Of a DNA stretch of 64,000 nt, positions 13,894 through 23,577 are shown in pieces. The stretch spans positions 457,001 through 521,000 of the forward strand of contig JBAIZL010000027.1 of assembly GCA_036971475.1 (NCBI GenBank), written 5' to 3'. Under the pieces are notes generated by a model that saw only the letters and a list, made by a program, of their open reading frames with translations, had not been told where the DNA came from and did not search any database. The stretch's first letter is position 1. Each line of letters begins with the position of its first letter. The position numbers and the translations under genes were made by a program. The stretch comes from Prosapia bicincta (lineage: Eukaryota; Arthropoda; Insecta; Hemiptera; Cercopidae).

Positions 13894-15574
13894 CTCCGGG
13901 TTCTTGAAGTATAATGCCTCGAGTTCTTGGAGTATAATTCCTCGAGTTCTTGGAGTATAATGCCTCGAGTTCTTGGAGTATAATGCCTCGAGTTCTTGGA
14001 GTATAATGCCTCGAGTTCTTGGAGTATATTACCTCGAGTTCTTGGAGTATAATGCCTCGAGTTCTTGGAGTATAATCCCTCGAGTTCTTGGAGTATAATG
14101 CCTCGAGTTCTTGGAGTATAATCCCTCGAGTTCTTGGAGTATAATGCCTCGAGTTCTTGGAGTATATTACCTCGAGCTCTTGGAGTATAATGCCTCGAGT
14201 TCTTGGAGTTTAATGCCTCGAGTTCTTGGGGTATAATGCCTCGAGTTCTTGGAGTATAATCCTTCGAGTTCTTGGAGTATAATGCCTCGAGTTCTTGGAG
14301 TATAATCCCTCGAGTTCTTGGAGTATAATGCCTCGAGTTCTTGGAGTATAATGCCTCGAGTTCTTGGAGTATAATGCCTCGAGTTCTTGGAGTATAATGC
14401 CTGGAGTTCTTGGAGTATAATGCCTCGAGTTCTTGGAGTATAATGCCTCGAGTTCTTGGAGTATAATGCCTCGAGTTCGTGGAGTATATTACCTCGAGTT
14501 CTTGGAGTATAATTCCTCGAGTTCTTGGAGTATAATCCCTCGAGTTCTTGGAGTATAATGCCTCGAGTTCTTGGAGTATAATGACTCGAGTTCTTGGAGT
14601 ATAATGCCTCGAGTTCTTGGAGTATATTACCACGAGTTCTTGGATTATAATGCCTCGAGTTCTTGGAGTATAATCCCTCGAGTTCTTGAAGTATAATGCC
14701 TCGAGTTCTTGGAGTATAATGCCTCGAGTTCTTGGAGTATAATGCCTCGAGTTCTTGGAGTATAATCCCTCGAGTTCTTGGAGTATAATGCCTCGAGTTC
14801 TTGGAGTATAATCCCTCGAGGTGCTTGGAGTATAATGCCTCGAGTTCTTGGAGTATAATCCCTCGAGTTCTTGGAGTATAATGCCTCAAGTTCTTGGAGT
14901 ATAATGCCTCGAGTTCTTGGAGTATAATGCCTCGAGTTCTTGGAGTATAATCCTTCAAGTTCTTGGAGTATAATGCCTCGAGTTCTTGAGTATAATCCTT
15001 CGAGTTCTTGGAGTATATTACCTCGAGTTCTTGGAGTATAATGCCTCGAGTTCTTGGAGTATAATGCCTCGAGTTCTTGGAGTATATTGCCTCGAGTTCT
15101 TTGAGTATAATGCCTCGAGTTCTTGGAGTATAATGCCTCGAGTTCTTGGAGTATAATGCCTCGAGTTCGTGGAGTATATTACCTCGAGTTCTTGGAGTAT
15201 AATGCCTCGAGTTCTTGGAGTATAATGCCTCGAGTTCTTGGAGTATAATCCCTCGAGTTCTTGGAGTATAATGCCTCGAGTTCTTGGAGTATAATCCCTC
15301 GAGTTCTTGGAGTATAATCCCTCGAGTTCTTTGAGTATAATGCCTCGAGTTCTTGGAGTATAATCCCTCGAGTTCTTGGAGTATAATGCCTCGAGTTCTT
15401 GGAGTATAATGCCTCGAGTTCGTGGAGTATATTACCTCGAGTTCTTGGAGTATAATTCCTCGAGTTCTTGGAGTATAATCCCTCGAGTTCTTGGAGTATA
15501 ATGCCTCGAGTTCTTGGAGTATAATGCTTCGAGTTCTTGGAGTATAATCCCTCGAGTTCTTGGAGTATAATACT
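13894..15574. repeat. 23-bp tandem array, about 72 copies
   Basis: The unit CCTCGAGTTCTTGGAGTATA followed by ATG repeats every 23 bases. Each copy carries the CTCGAG palindrome. Common variants are ATCC, ATTCC and TATTACC at the join, and TTCGTGG for TTCTTGG. A one-base deletion occurs near 14988. The three TTCGTGG variants lie at 14475, 15165 and 15418, spaced 690 (30 units) and 253 (11 units) bases apart, so multi-unit blocks were copied. The minus-strand open frames of up to 270 codons are by-products: 23 is not a multiple of three, so translation cycles through three registers. Confidence 0.96.
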
Positions 15575-15871
15575 CCAGAGAGGCACTACATGGCGCTTCA
15601 TTACTGCTCCAAACTACAGTATTCACTTTATTGCTCCAAGTTGAACTTTTATATTCAACTTATAAAAAGTTTCGTTGTTAGTTTATAAATTATTTTAAAT
15701 ATAAAGGGATTTCCTGCGCGAGTAACATCAAAACAAACATCTTTATTAGATCCTTTCCGCCTTACAGGGCGCAGGAAACAATCCTGACAGTTTTTTAAAT
15801 GAGAATATTTGCCGTAATAATATACTTTTTATATAATTATTATTGTTTAAAGAACTACAACGAAGCCAATT
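15575..15871. other. AT-rich spacer with no recognised feature
   Basis: AT-rich sequence between the 23-bp array and the mariner-like remnant. Nothing could be supported in it. Confidence 0.5.
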
Positions 15872-16503
15872 AATGAAAGTCAGGAATAAAAACTTATATG
15901 ATAACTTTTAAGATTTAAAAATGGGATCCTTTAAATGGTGTCCGTTCCGCGAAAATCACTTGTAGTGCCAAAGTTACAGAGTGGCGTGGGGTAGCCAAAA
16001 CGTGCGTCATCGGGCCGTACTTTATTGAGGAGGGTGGGCGAACTGTTGCTGTGAATAGTGACCGTTACCTCAAAGTTGTGGATAGTTTCTTCATCCCTGA
16101 ACTCGGAAGAAAACGTCTCGCTCTGAAAAGATTTTGTTCAAACAAGATGAAGCAACTGTTCAGCTAATGTGGCCATGGGCATTTTGAGAAGAAAGTTTCG
16201 TGGTCTCGCAATATCACTTGACCAGCCTACTCGCCTAATCTCACTGCTTTCTCCTTTGGGGATACCTCAAATCAAAAGTGTACACTAGCAAACCCTGCAC
16301 AATACAAGAACTGAAAGATGCCATAAGCCAGGGGATTGTCACCATAACTCATGAGATTTGTAAGGAAAAGTGTTTGACAGATTCACTGTGAGACTATTAG
16401 AGTGTGTAGCACGGACCGGACACCATTTAAATTATGTAATTTTAACATATTCAAAGTTATACTTGATTTTAGTTTTTAAAAGTTTTATTCCTGATTTTCA
16501 TTG
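15872..16503 (+). mobile_element. Tc1/mariner-superfamily remnant with inverted arms
   Basis: Inverted arms bound the element: an outer pair (15872-15895 with 16481-16503, around CAGGAATAAA and its complement) and a stronger inner pair (15930-15951 with 16410-16431, TTTAAATGGTGTCCG and its complement). Between them lie about 460 bases that still read as a transposase C-terminal half with frameshifts and stops. No TA target duplication is evident at the outer ends. The element is about 630 bp, half the usual length of an autonomous mariner, so it is a dead, internally deleted copy. Confidence 0.75.
15970..16440 (+). pseudogene. Decayed mariner-type transposase, C-terminal part
   Basis: Translation switching between frames gives, in order, VIGPYFIEE and NSDRYLKVV (from about 16006), a damaged counterpart of the QQDGATAH block, ILRRKF, PAYSPNLTA (matching the WPxRSPDLT block), YLKSKVY, TIQELKDAI and a GHHLNYVI end. 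These blocks occur in this order in the catalytic domain of insect Tc1/mariner-type transposases, which cut and paste DNA using a DDE/DDD triad. The aspartate of the QQDG block is replaced at a stop codon, and at least two frameshifts and an early TAA are present. The N-terminal DNA-binding half is missing. It cannot encode an active enzyme. The family subtype is not determined. Confidence 0.8.
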
Positions 16504-16506
16504 TTG

Positions 16507-16926
16507 ACATTCATTGTAGTACTTCCTTGTAGGCATTCATTGTAGTACTTCCTTGTAGGCATTCATTGTAGTACTTCCTTGTAGGCATTCATTGTAGTAC
16601 TTCCTTGTAGGCATTCATTGTAGTACTTCCTTGTAGGCATTTATTGTAGGCATTCATTGTAGTACTTCCTTGTAGGCATTCATTGTAGTACTTCCTTGTA
16701 GGCATTCATTGTAGTACTTCCTTGTAGGCATTCATTGTAGTACTTCCTTGTAGACATTCATTGTAGTACTTCCTTGTAGGCATTCATTGTAGTACTTCCT
16801 TGTAGGCATTCATTGTAGTACTTCCTTGTAGGCATTCATTGTAGTACTTCCTTGTAGGCATTTATTGTAGTACTTCCTTGTAGGCATTCATTGCAGTACT
16901 TCCTTGTAGGCATTCATTGTAGTACT
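16507..16926. repeat. 26-bp tandem array, about 16 copies
   Basis: The unit ATTCATTGTAGTACTTCCTT plus GTAGGC repeats every 26 bases, with one partial unit near 16638-16650 and few substitutions. It begins within a few bases of the right end of the mariner-like remnant, whose last bases (TTTTCATTGT) resemble the start of the unit. Confidence 0.95.
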
Positions 16927-17449
16927 AAAAGATAATAAATGTATGAAAAGGTTTATTAATACCTGGAATATTCTTATTTAAAAAGCATCTGGTTTTTTTG
17001 TCTCACCTGTATTAGAATAAACTTTGGCAAATTAAAATTGGGTTATATTTTGCGAAATAATTTCATATTTAATGAAAGGTCTAAAGATGTTGCTCACCAA
17101 AGTATCAGTGGATGTTAGTTTTCTCTTCTCGGTTGGTTTAATGTTTATAAAATGTCATTTCATGAAACATTTATGAACAGGTAGCATTGTGCAGGAGGGT
17201 GGACATGCAAACGCGAAGAGCTTAGTTTTTAGTTAGTCGATAATTTTTCAAGTCGATAAATTTTAGTCGAAAGATTTCAACATCGATTCACGTAATATCG
17301 ATATTTTACTCCAACATAATACCATAATGTCATCGTCTATACAAAAGCAACATTAAATAGGCACTATATAAAAACACAGTGTTACGCAAATATCATTCTT
17401 CGCTTGTCATAGCATAAGTTGGAACAGTAAAAACATTCAAACCATTTAT
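16927..17449. other. AT-rich DNA with no recognised feature
   Basis: No coding or element signal was seen between the 26-bp and 80-bp arrays. Confidence 0.55.
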
Positions 17450-18972
17450 AGGGTATCTTATAAAAGCAAGAAAAACTCACCACTCACATCGGTATATACA
17501 TGTTTCGACACTACCAGTTGCCTTCGTCAGTGGTATGTTATAAAAGCAAGAAGAACTCACCACTCACATCGGTATATACATGTTTCGGCACTACCAGTTG
17601 CCTTCGTTAGTGGTGTGTTATAAAAGCAAGAAAAACTCACCACTCACATCGGTATATACATGCTTCGGCACTACCAGTTGCCTTCGTCAGTGGTATGTTA
17701 TAAAAGCAAGAAAAACTCACCACTCACATCGGTATATACATGTTTCGACACTACCAGTTGCCTTCGTCAGTGGTATGTTATAAAAGCAAGAAAAACTCAC
17801 CACTCACATCGGTATATACATGTTTCGACACTACCAGTTGCCTTCGTCAGTGGTATGTTATAAAAGCAAGAAAAACTCACCACTCACATCGGTATATACA
17901 TGTTTCGGCACTATTAGTTGCCTTCGTCAGTGGTGTGTTATAAAAGCAAGAAAAACTCACCACTCACATCGGTATATACATGTTTCGACACTACCAGTTG
18001 CCTTCGTCAGTGGTATGTTATAAAAGCAAGAAGAACTCACCACTCACATCGGTATATACATGTTTCGGCACTACCAGTTGCCTTCGTTAGTGGTGTGTTA
18101 TAAAAGCAAGAAAAACTCACCACTCACATCGGTATATACATGTTTCGGCACTACCAGTTGCCTTCGTCAGTGGTATGTTATAAAAGCAAGAAAAACTCAC
18201 CACTCATATCGGTATATACATGTTTCGGCACTACCAGTTGCCTTCGTCAGTGGTGTGTTATAAAAGCAAGAAAAACTCACCACTCACATTGGTATATACA
18301 TGTTTCGGCACTACCAGTTGCCTTCGTCAGTGGTGTGTTATAAAAGCAAGAAAAACTCACCACTCACATCGGTATATACATGTTTCGACACTACCAGTTG
18401 CCTTCGTCAGTGGTGTGTTATAAAAGCAAGAAAAACTCACCACTCACATCGGTATGTACATGTTTCGGCACTATTAGTTGCCTTCGTCAGTGGTGTGTTA
18501 TAAAAGCAAGAAAAACTCACCACTCACATCGGTATAAACATGTTTCGGCACTACCAGTTGCCTTCGTCAGTGGTGTGTTATAAAAGCAAGAAAAACTCAC
18601 CACTCACATCGGTATATACATGTTTCGGCACTAACAGTTGCCTTCGTCAGTGGTGTGTTATAAAAGCAAGAAAAACTCACTACTCACATCGGTATATACA
18701 TGTTTCGGCACTATTAGTTGCCTTTGTCAGTGGTGTGTTATAAAAGCAAGAAAAACTCACCACTCACATCGGTATGTACATGTTTCGGCACTATTAGTTG
18801 CCTTCGTCAGTGGTGTGTTATAAAAGCAAGAAAAACTCACCACTCACATTGGTATATACATGTTTCGGCACTATTAGTTGCCTTCGTCAGTGGTGTGTTA
18901 TAAAAGCAAGAAAAACTCACCACTCACAACGGTATAAACATGTTTCGGCACTACCAGTTGCCTTCGTCAGTG
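17450..18972 (-). repeat. 80-bp tandem array, about 19 copies
   Basis: The unit starts TAAAAGCAAGAAAAACTCAC and repeats every 80 bases without a single indel (17461, 17541 and onward to 18901). It ends with a partial unit at 18972. Substitutions are few and recur in several copies: GGTATGTTA or GGTGTGTTA, TTCGACAC or TTCGGCAC, CTACCAG or CTATTAG. Each unit contains the inverted pair CACCACT/AGTGG. The plus-strand frames of about 61-88 codons are offset versions of the same repeat and are not genes. Read on the minus strand, every unit carries hammerhead-like core strings, described in the next entry. Confidence 0.97.
17478..17535 (-). ncRNA. Hammerhead-like three-way junction (one example; recurs every 80 bp)
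   Basis: On the minus strand, CTGACGA (17524-17530) is followed by one unpaired A, a stem-loop whose GGCA arm (17519-17522) pairs with the arm at 17507-17510, then GAAA (17503-17506). A second stem ACAT/ATGT (17500-17503 with 17486-17489) follows, then GAG, and TGGTG (17478-17482), which pairs with TACCA or CACCA (17531-17535). This resembles the hammerhead layout of CUGANGA, stem II, GAAA, stem III, cleavage site, stem I. It differs from the textbook core by the extra A before stem II and by GAG where a single H nucleotide is expected, so activity is unproven. Hammerhead variants in Penelope-like elements are known to me in general terms, but the match to them is unchecked. Confidence 0.35.
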
Positions 18973-20123
18973 TAAAACATTCACTGACAATAATAGAGAT
19001 TTATAAGATTATATATACATTTTTTATAATTTTTGTCCTAACTTTTGACTGTGATATTAAATAACTAAAATATGTTTTCACAAATGTTGATAGAATTTAA
19101 TAAAATTTCAAGCCATAAAGAACTAGCTGTGTTTGTGTAGAAGGAATGTTGCGCCAGTAGAGGGGCTTATGTACCTTTACTTCGCCATATTTACACGTTT
19201 CCCATTTGTTCTCTGCATTTTGTATTAGCGACTTTCAGCACACACACATTTTTAAACCTTTATACCGTGTCCAGAGAGCTTTTTACAAAAGGCAATGCAA
19301 TATGAAAGGTCACCCTATTATACAACAAGTTTTTAAACTAAATGAACCAAAATTTAATTTACGTGTATTTAGAAAAAAATAATTTCTCTCTTACCTTCAA
19401 GTTCTGATAATCACCTAATAACAATAGAATAAATTTAAAATGCTTTAAAATAGATTGTTTTACTTAAAATTTTCTCCGTAGAAGTCTAGAGGGTTCCAAT
19501 GCTAGAGAAATTTAAGGGATCATTTATAAACAAATTAAAACTCATGTGTTGAACAAAACGTAATCTTTCTAGATTACAGATTTATGTAGGAAATAGTAGA
19601 AACGTAGAATCTATCTACTTCGAAATAAAAACCCTTTCCCATACTGAGACATTTCAACAAATACAGGTTTTGTATATCTGTAAATAAAAAAGAAATTTGG
19701 TTCTGGCACTCGGGGGATCCCTATGGAAGTGAAGAGATAACAAAATAAAGCTAATAGTTTCGCAAAGGTTTCAACGAAAAATATGAATTTATACATATTT
19801 CATTCAATTTTTACACCTTTATCTGAAGAATTTATCCTATTTAATAAGCTAATATTTATTGCAATTATTAGCAAAATAATGAAGGTAACAGATAAAATTT
19901 ATTACATGTTTACTGATTACAAATTTTTTTCACAACAATTCAAATCAGTTCTTTAAAACGTATAAGACAGGTCTAAAAATGTTTTCCTTTCAAACATTGG
20001 ATTAAAAATACATGACTTATTATTATCGTTGCATTAAATTACATTGTATTGAGTTTATCATAATTTAAATAAAACAACCAACTGATCAAAACTGTTTAGT
20101 AATAATCTACGTGTAAAACAGCT
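18973..20123. other. AT-rich DNA with no recognised gene
   Basis: AT-rich sequence with short open frames only (for example 61 codons at 19611-19796, minus strand). I recognise no domain and no element ends. Confidence 0.55.
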
Positions 20124-20230
20124 GTTCTACAACATAACCTATAACACAAAATCAGCTGTTACATGAAATCGTATGTTATCATCTAATTCACTTTGAGTTG
20201 ACTCGTTGCGGATCCTGAGGGAAATAAATG
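20124..20230 (-). repeat. Dispersed repeat family B, copy 1
   Basis: The reverse complement shares TGATAACATA(T/C)GATTT, AACAGCTGATTTT and TATAGGTTATGTT-like blocks, in order, with 33447-33580 and, in part, with 29541-29640. The copies also share a TTTCCCTC block ahead of a CTCAAAGTGA block. It looks like an old, short interspersed element. I cannot assign it to a class. Confidence 0.5.
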
Positions 20231-20659
20231 CAGTAAGGTATGCGTTTCAGAAATACCGCGCGTGTACCGTATACTTCACCGCGCGTAAAGAAGTTATCAC
20301 TTTAAAAAAAAAAATGTATTACACACCAATACTTAAAGTGATTAAAATCGTAAATAGGTGCTTGAAATTAAAATGAATAATCTGTGACATGACCTGGAAA
20401 CGGTGGAAATTACACTGAAACTAGTTCATCTACAAAATTATCTTAGAGACACTGAATTTTTCTACCCGTACAGTTACGTAAAGGCCATAGAGTCGATATA
20501 AAAGTTTCTTTACGGAATAGATGTATATTGATTTTAAGAAATTATGTATCTTCATTTTAAATATGAAACAATACAATATTTTCGAAATACGTAATATAAT
20601 TTAAGCTTTTATGTAGTATAAATGTAATACAATCAAAACTTGTTTAATTATTATTATTT

Positions 20660-20850
20660 GTTTGGTTCCTACGCCTTCTGCTAACTTCCCTCGTATCGGT
20701 CTATCCTTAGGTTTTTTTCCAATTCTGTCTTTTATTTCTCTATTTTCTCCATCTAAGACAAGGCCTTCCTATTTCTCTCTTACAGTGAGCGAACCTCGTT
20801 TGGATGTGTTTAGGATGTCGTCCTTTTTGTACGCTTATATACCATCCAAG
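20660..20850 (-). pseudogene. Decayed 3' end of a non-LTR retrotransposon ORF2
   Basis: On the minus strand one frame gives IPKHLDGI, then REIGRPCLRWRK and, after stops, NWKKT followed by TREVSRRRRN. This order resembles the end of ORF2 in many insect non-LTR elements, where a GRPxxRW block is followed by a tryptophan-rich tail (roughly the W...A.DR..WR pattern). Several in-frame stops are present and no reverse transcriptase core was found, so this is at most a dead 5'-truncated copy. The plus-strand 134-codon frame over the same bases (20662-21066) is probably its shadow. The similarity is from memory, by eye. Confidence 0.42.
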
Positions 20851-21564
20851 TGTTTGGGAATCATTATGGCTAATATTTTATGCCCTACTTCCATGATTTC
20901 TCTTGTTCTTCTGTTAGTAGCTCTCTCTCATCCTAATTTATCTACCGCACGCCTCCACGAACACACTTCTGCTTCCTATAGTTTTATTCTATACTTCATC
21001 TGTCGGACTATTGCTGTAGGTCATTATACTTTTGTTTTGTATGTGGTTGTTCCTAATAAGTATTGATTAAATATATCAGAAGATATTATTATGAAGGTCA
21101 TCTCTTCTTTCCTACGATAGTTTTTTCTTTCTTCTATAATTTTTGTTCATTGTCTCCCAGGACATACTACATGTGTCATTATAGCAAATTATTATTCCAT
21201 TTTCTAATCTTAGGTCTCCCCGCAGCACAGTATGCTTTGTTGAACCTTTACAGTTAAAATTAATTAATTTTCCAGGATAAAAAATGTCTCATCTTTTTGA
21301 TATGAAGTATTTAAAATACCCAATATTCCCAGATGTCTTTTTAAAAATAGTTCCATTATGCCCTAACCTTACCCTCGTCGCAAGTAAAGTTAACTTTCTG
21401 AAAAAAAAACAATCATTGCAACTTTTTTCGGATACGAAATACCTTGTAACAAGGGTTGGAATAGCAAGGGTTGATTCACACAGCACAAATCAACTGGACG
21501 TTGTCTTTCTACCACGACATCTCCAAATTGATTTTTAGAGTAACAGTCACTTTATTCCTCACGG
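20851..21564. other. AT-rich DNA with no recognised gene
   Basis: Short open frames on both strands (64 to 84 codons near 21063-21538) overlap one another and resemble nothing known. The 5' part may be further decayed retrotransposon sequence, but I cannot show it. Confidence 0.5.
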
Positions 21565-22636
21565 TTTCCCATCGGCAATGTCCTGACTACAAACACGAAC
21601 ACTTTACTTTCCCATCGGCAATGTCCTGACTACAAACACGAACACTTTACTTTCCCATCGGCAATGTCCTGACTACAAACACGAACACTTTACTTTCCCA
21701 TCGGCAATGTCCTGACTGCAAACACGAACACTTTACTTTCCCATCGGCAATGTCCTGACTGCAAACACGAACACTTTACTTTCCCATCGGCAATGTCCTG
21801 ACTACAAACACGAACACTTTACTTTCCCATCGGCAATGTCCTGACTACAAACACGAACACTTTACTTTCCCATCGGCAATGTCCTGACTACAAACACGAA
21901 CACTTTACTTTCCCATCGGCAATGTCCTGACTACAAACACGAACACTTTACTTTCCCATCGGCAATGTCCTGACTACAAACACGAACACTTTACTTTCCC
22001 ATCGGCAATGTCCTGACTACAAACACGAACACTTTACTTTCCCATCGGCAATGTCCTGACTACAAACACGAACACTTTACTTTCCCATCGGCAATGTCCT
22101 GATACAAACACGAACACTTTACTTTCCCATCGGCAATGTCCTGACTACAAACACGAACACTTTACTTTCCCATCGGCAATGTCCTGACTACAAACACGAA
22201 CACTTTACTTTCCCATCGGCAATGTCCTGATACAAACACGAACACTTTACTTTCCCATCGGCAATGTCCTGACTACAAACACCAACACTTTACTTTCCCA
22301 TCGGCAATGTCCTGACTACAAACACGAACACTTTACTTTCCCATCGGCAATGTCCTGACTACAAACACCAACACTTTACTTTCCCATCGGCAATGTCCTG
22401 ACTACAAACACGAACACTTTACTTTCCCATCGGCAATGTCCTGACTACAAACACGAACACTTTACTTTCCCATCGGCAATGTCCTGACTACAAACACCAA
22501 CACTTTACTTTCCCATCGGCAATGTCCTGACTACAAACACGAACACTTTACTTTCCCATCGGCAATGTCCTGACTACAAACACGAACACTTTACTTTCCC
22601 ATCGGCAATGTCCTGACTACAAACACGAACACTTTA
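21565..22636. repeat. 43-bp tandem array, about 25 copies
   Basis: The unit TTTCCCATCGGCAATGTCCT plus 23 further bases recurs every 43 bases from 21565. Copies are nearly identical: CGAACAC versus CCAACAC is the main variant, and CTACAAA versus CTGCAAA occurs early. Two copies lack one base (CTGATAC for CTGACTAC, near 22100 and 22229). High identity suggests recent expansion or homogenisation. Confidence 0.96.
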
Positions 22637-22871
22637 TAAAAATACATTTTTTTAAATTTACTTAAGGAATCTGACCTAACGTCCAGTCGTATTTCTATAA
22701 AATTACGCATTGTTGTTTTGATTTTTAAATAACATTATCAAAGATAGTATTGCAAATATATTTAATTTGCTAATACTTGAATAAATGCATGTCCACTCCT
22801 TTTTCCTTGTATTTCTTTATATACATTTTATACGAAATCCAGTCTTTAGCCGGTAAAAACATTAATTAAAA
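22637..22871. other. AT-rich spacer
   Basis: Nothing recognised between the 43-bp array and the TTAGG-like repeats. Confidence 0.5.
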
Positions 22872-23060
22872 GTTAGGTTAGGTTAGGTTAGGTTATACGT
22901 TAGGTAAGGTTAGGTTAGGTTGGGTTGGGTTAGGTTAGGTTAGTGTAGGTTAGGTTGGGTTAGGTTAGGTTGAGGTAGGTTAGGTTAGATTTGGTTAGGT
23001 TGGGTGGGGTTAGGTTACGTTAGGTTAGGTTGGGTAAGGTTTGGTTAGGTTAGGTTATGT
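22872..23060 (+). repeat. Interstitial TTAGG-like repeat, block 1
   Basis: Imperfect pentamers GGTTA (TTAGG, the common arthropod telomere motif) run for about 190 bases with GGGTT, GTGTAGG and AGATTTGG interruptions. The repeats are too degenerate and too short for a working telomere end. They are followed by about 115 bases of unique sequence that also follows block 2. Confidence 0.9.
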
Positions 23061-23577
23061 GGAACCTATAAGTAAATTGCAACTTATAGGTTGTTCTTAG
23101 ATTTCATTGTTGAAGTTTCATTTGTATCTATATTATCGTATTTATTCTTTTTCTTAAGCATAGTTTTCTCAACTCATTAGGTTAGGTTAGGTTGGGTTAG
23201 GTTAGGTTAGGTTAGGGTAGGTTAGGTTAGGTTGGGTTGGGTTGGTTGGGTTGGGTTAGGTTAGGTTAGGTAAGGTTAATTTAGGTTAAGTTAGGTTGTG
23301 TTCGGTTGGGTTAGGTTAGGTTGGGTTAGATTAGGTTAGTGTAGGTTAGGTTGGGTTAGGTTAGGTTGAGGTAGGTTAGGTTAGATTTGGTTAGGTTGGG
23401 TGGGGTTAGGTTACGTTAGGTTAGGTTGGGTAAGTTTTGGTTAGGTTAGGTTAGGTTAAGTGGAACCTATAGGTTAATTGCAACTTATAGGTTGTTCTTA
23501 GATTTCATTGTTGAAGTTTCATTTGTATCTATATTATCGTATTTATTCTTTTTCTTAAGCATAGTTTTCTCAACTTA
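22920..23577 (+). repeat. Tandem duplication of about 400 bp including TTAGG-like DNA
   Basis: The non-pentameric flank (TTGCAACTTATAGGTTGTTC through ATAGTTTTCTCAACT) occurs twice with almost no change. The marker TAGTTTTCTCAACT lies at 23161 and 23562, an offset of 401, and the GTGTAGG interruption lies at an offset of 396. The second copy of the pentameric part is slightly shorter or longer in places. The whole segment was duplicated in tandem. Confidence 0.88.
23178..23460 (+). repeat. Interstitial TTAGG-like repeat, block 2
   Basis: A second run of imperfect GGTTA pentamers, about 280 bases long. Its 3' half repeats the variant pattern of block 1 (GTGTAGG, TTGAGGTAGG, AGATTTGG, GGTGGGGTTAGG, TTACG) in the same order. 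The flank beginning TGGAACCTATA is then repeated too. Confidence 0.9.

Noticed and set aside
13821..14958. Minus-strand frames of 263 and 270 codons with LEALYSKNSRHYTPRTRG repeats
   Set aside because: Translation of the 23-bp array through its three registers; the two frames overlap each other on the same strand.
17580..19064. Series of 61-88 codon frames in the 80-bp array
   Set aside because: The frames are the same repeat shifted by 80 bases each; there is no independent start or domain.
20662..21066. 134-codon plus-strand frame
   Set aside because: Starts at a non-ATG codon and lies opposite what looks like a decayed non-LTR tail on the minus strand; the protein has no recognised motif.
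21565..22636. Hammerhead core in the 43-bp array (CTGACTAC...CGAAC)
   Set aside because: CTGACTA lacks the conserved GA, and CGAAC is not followed by a stem.
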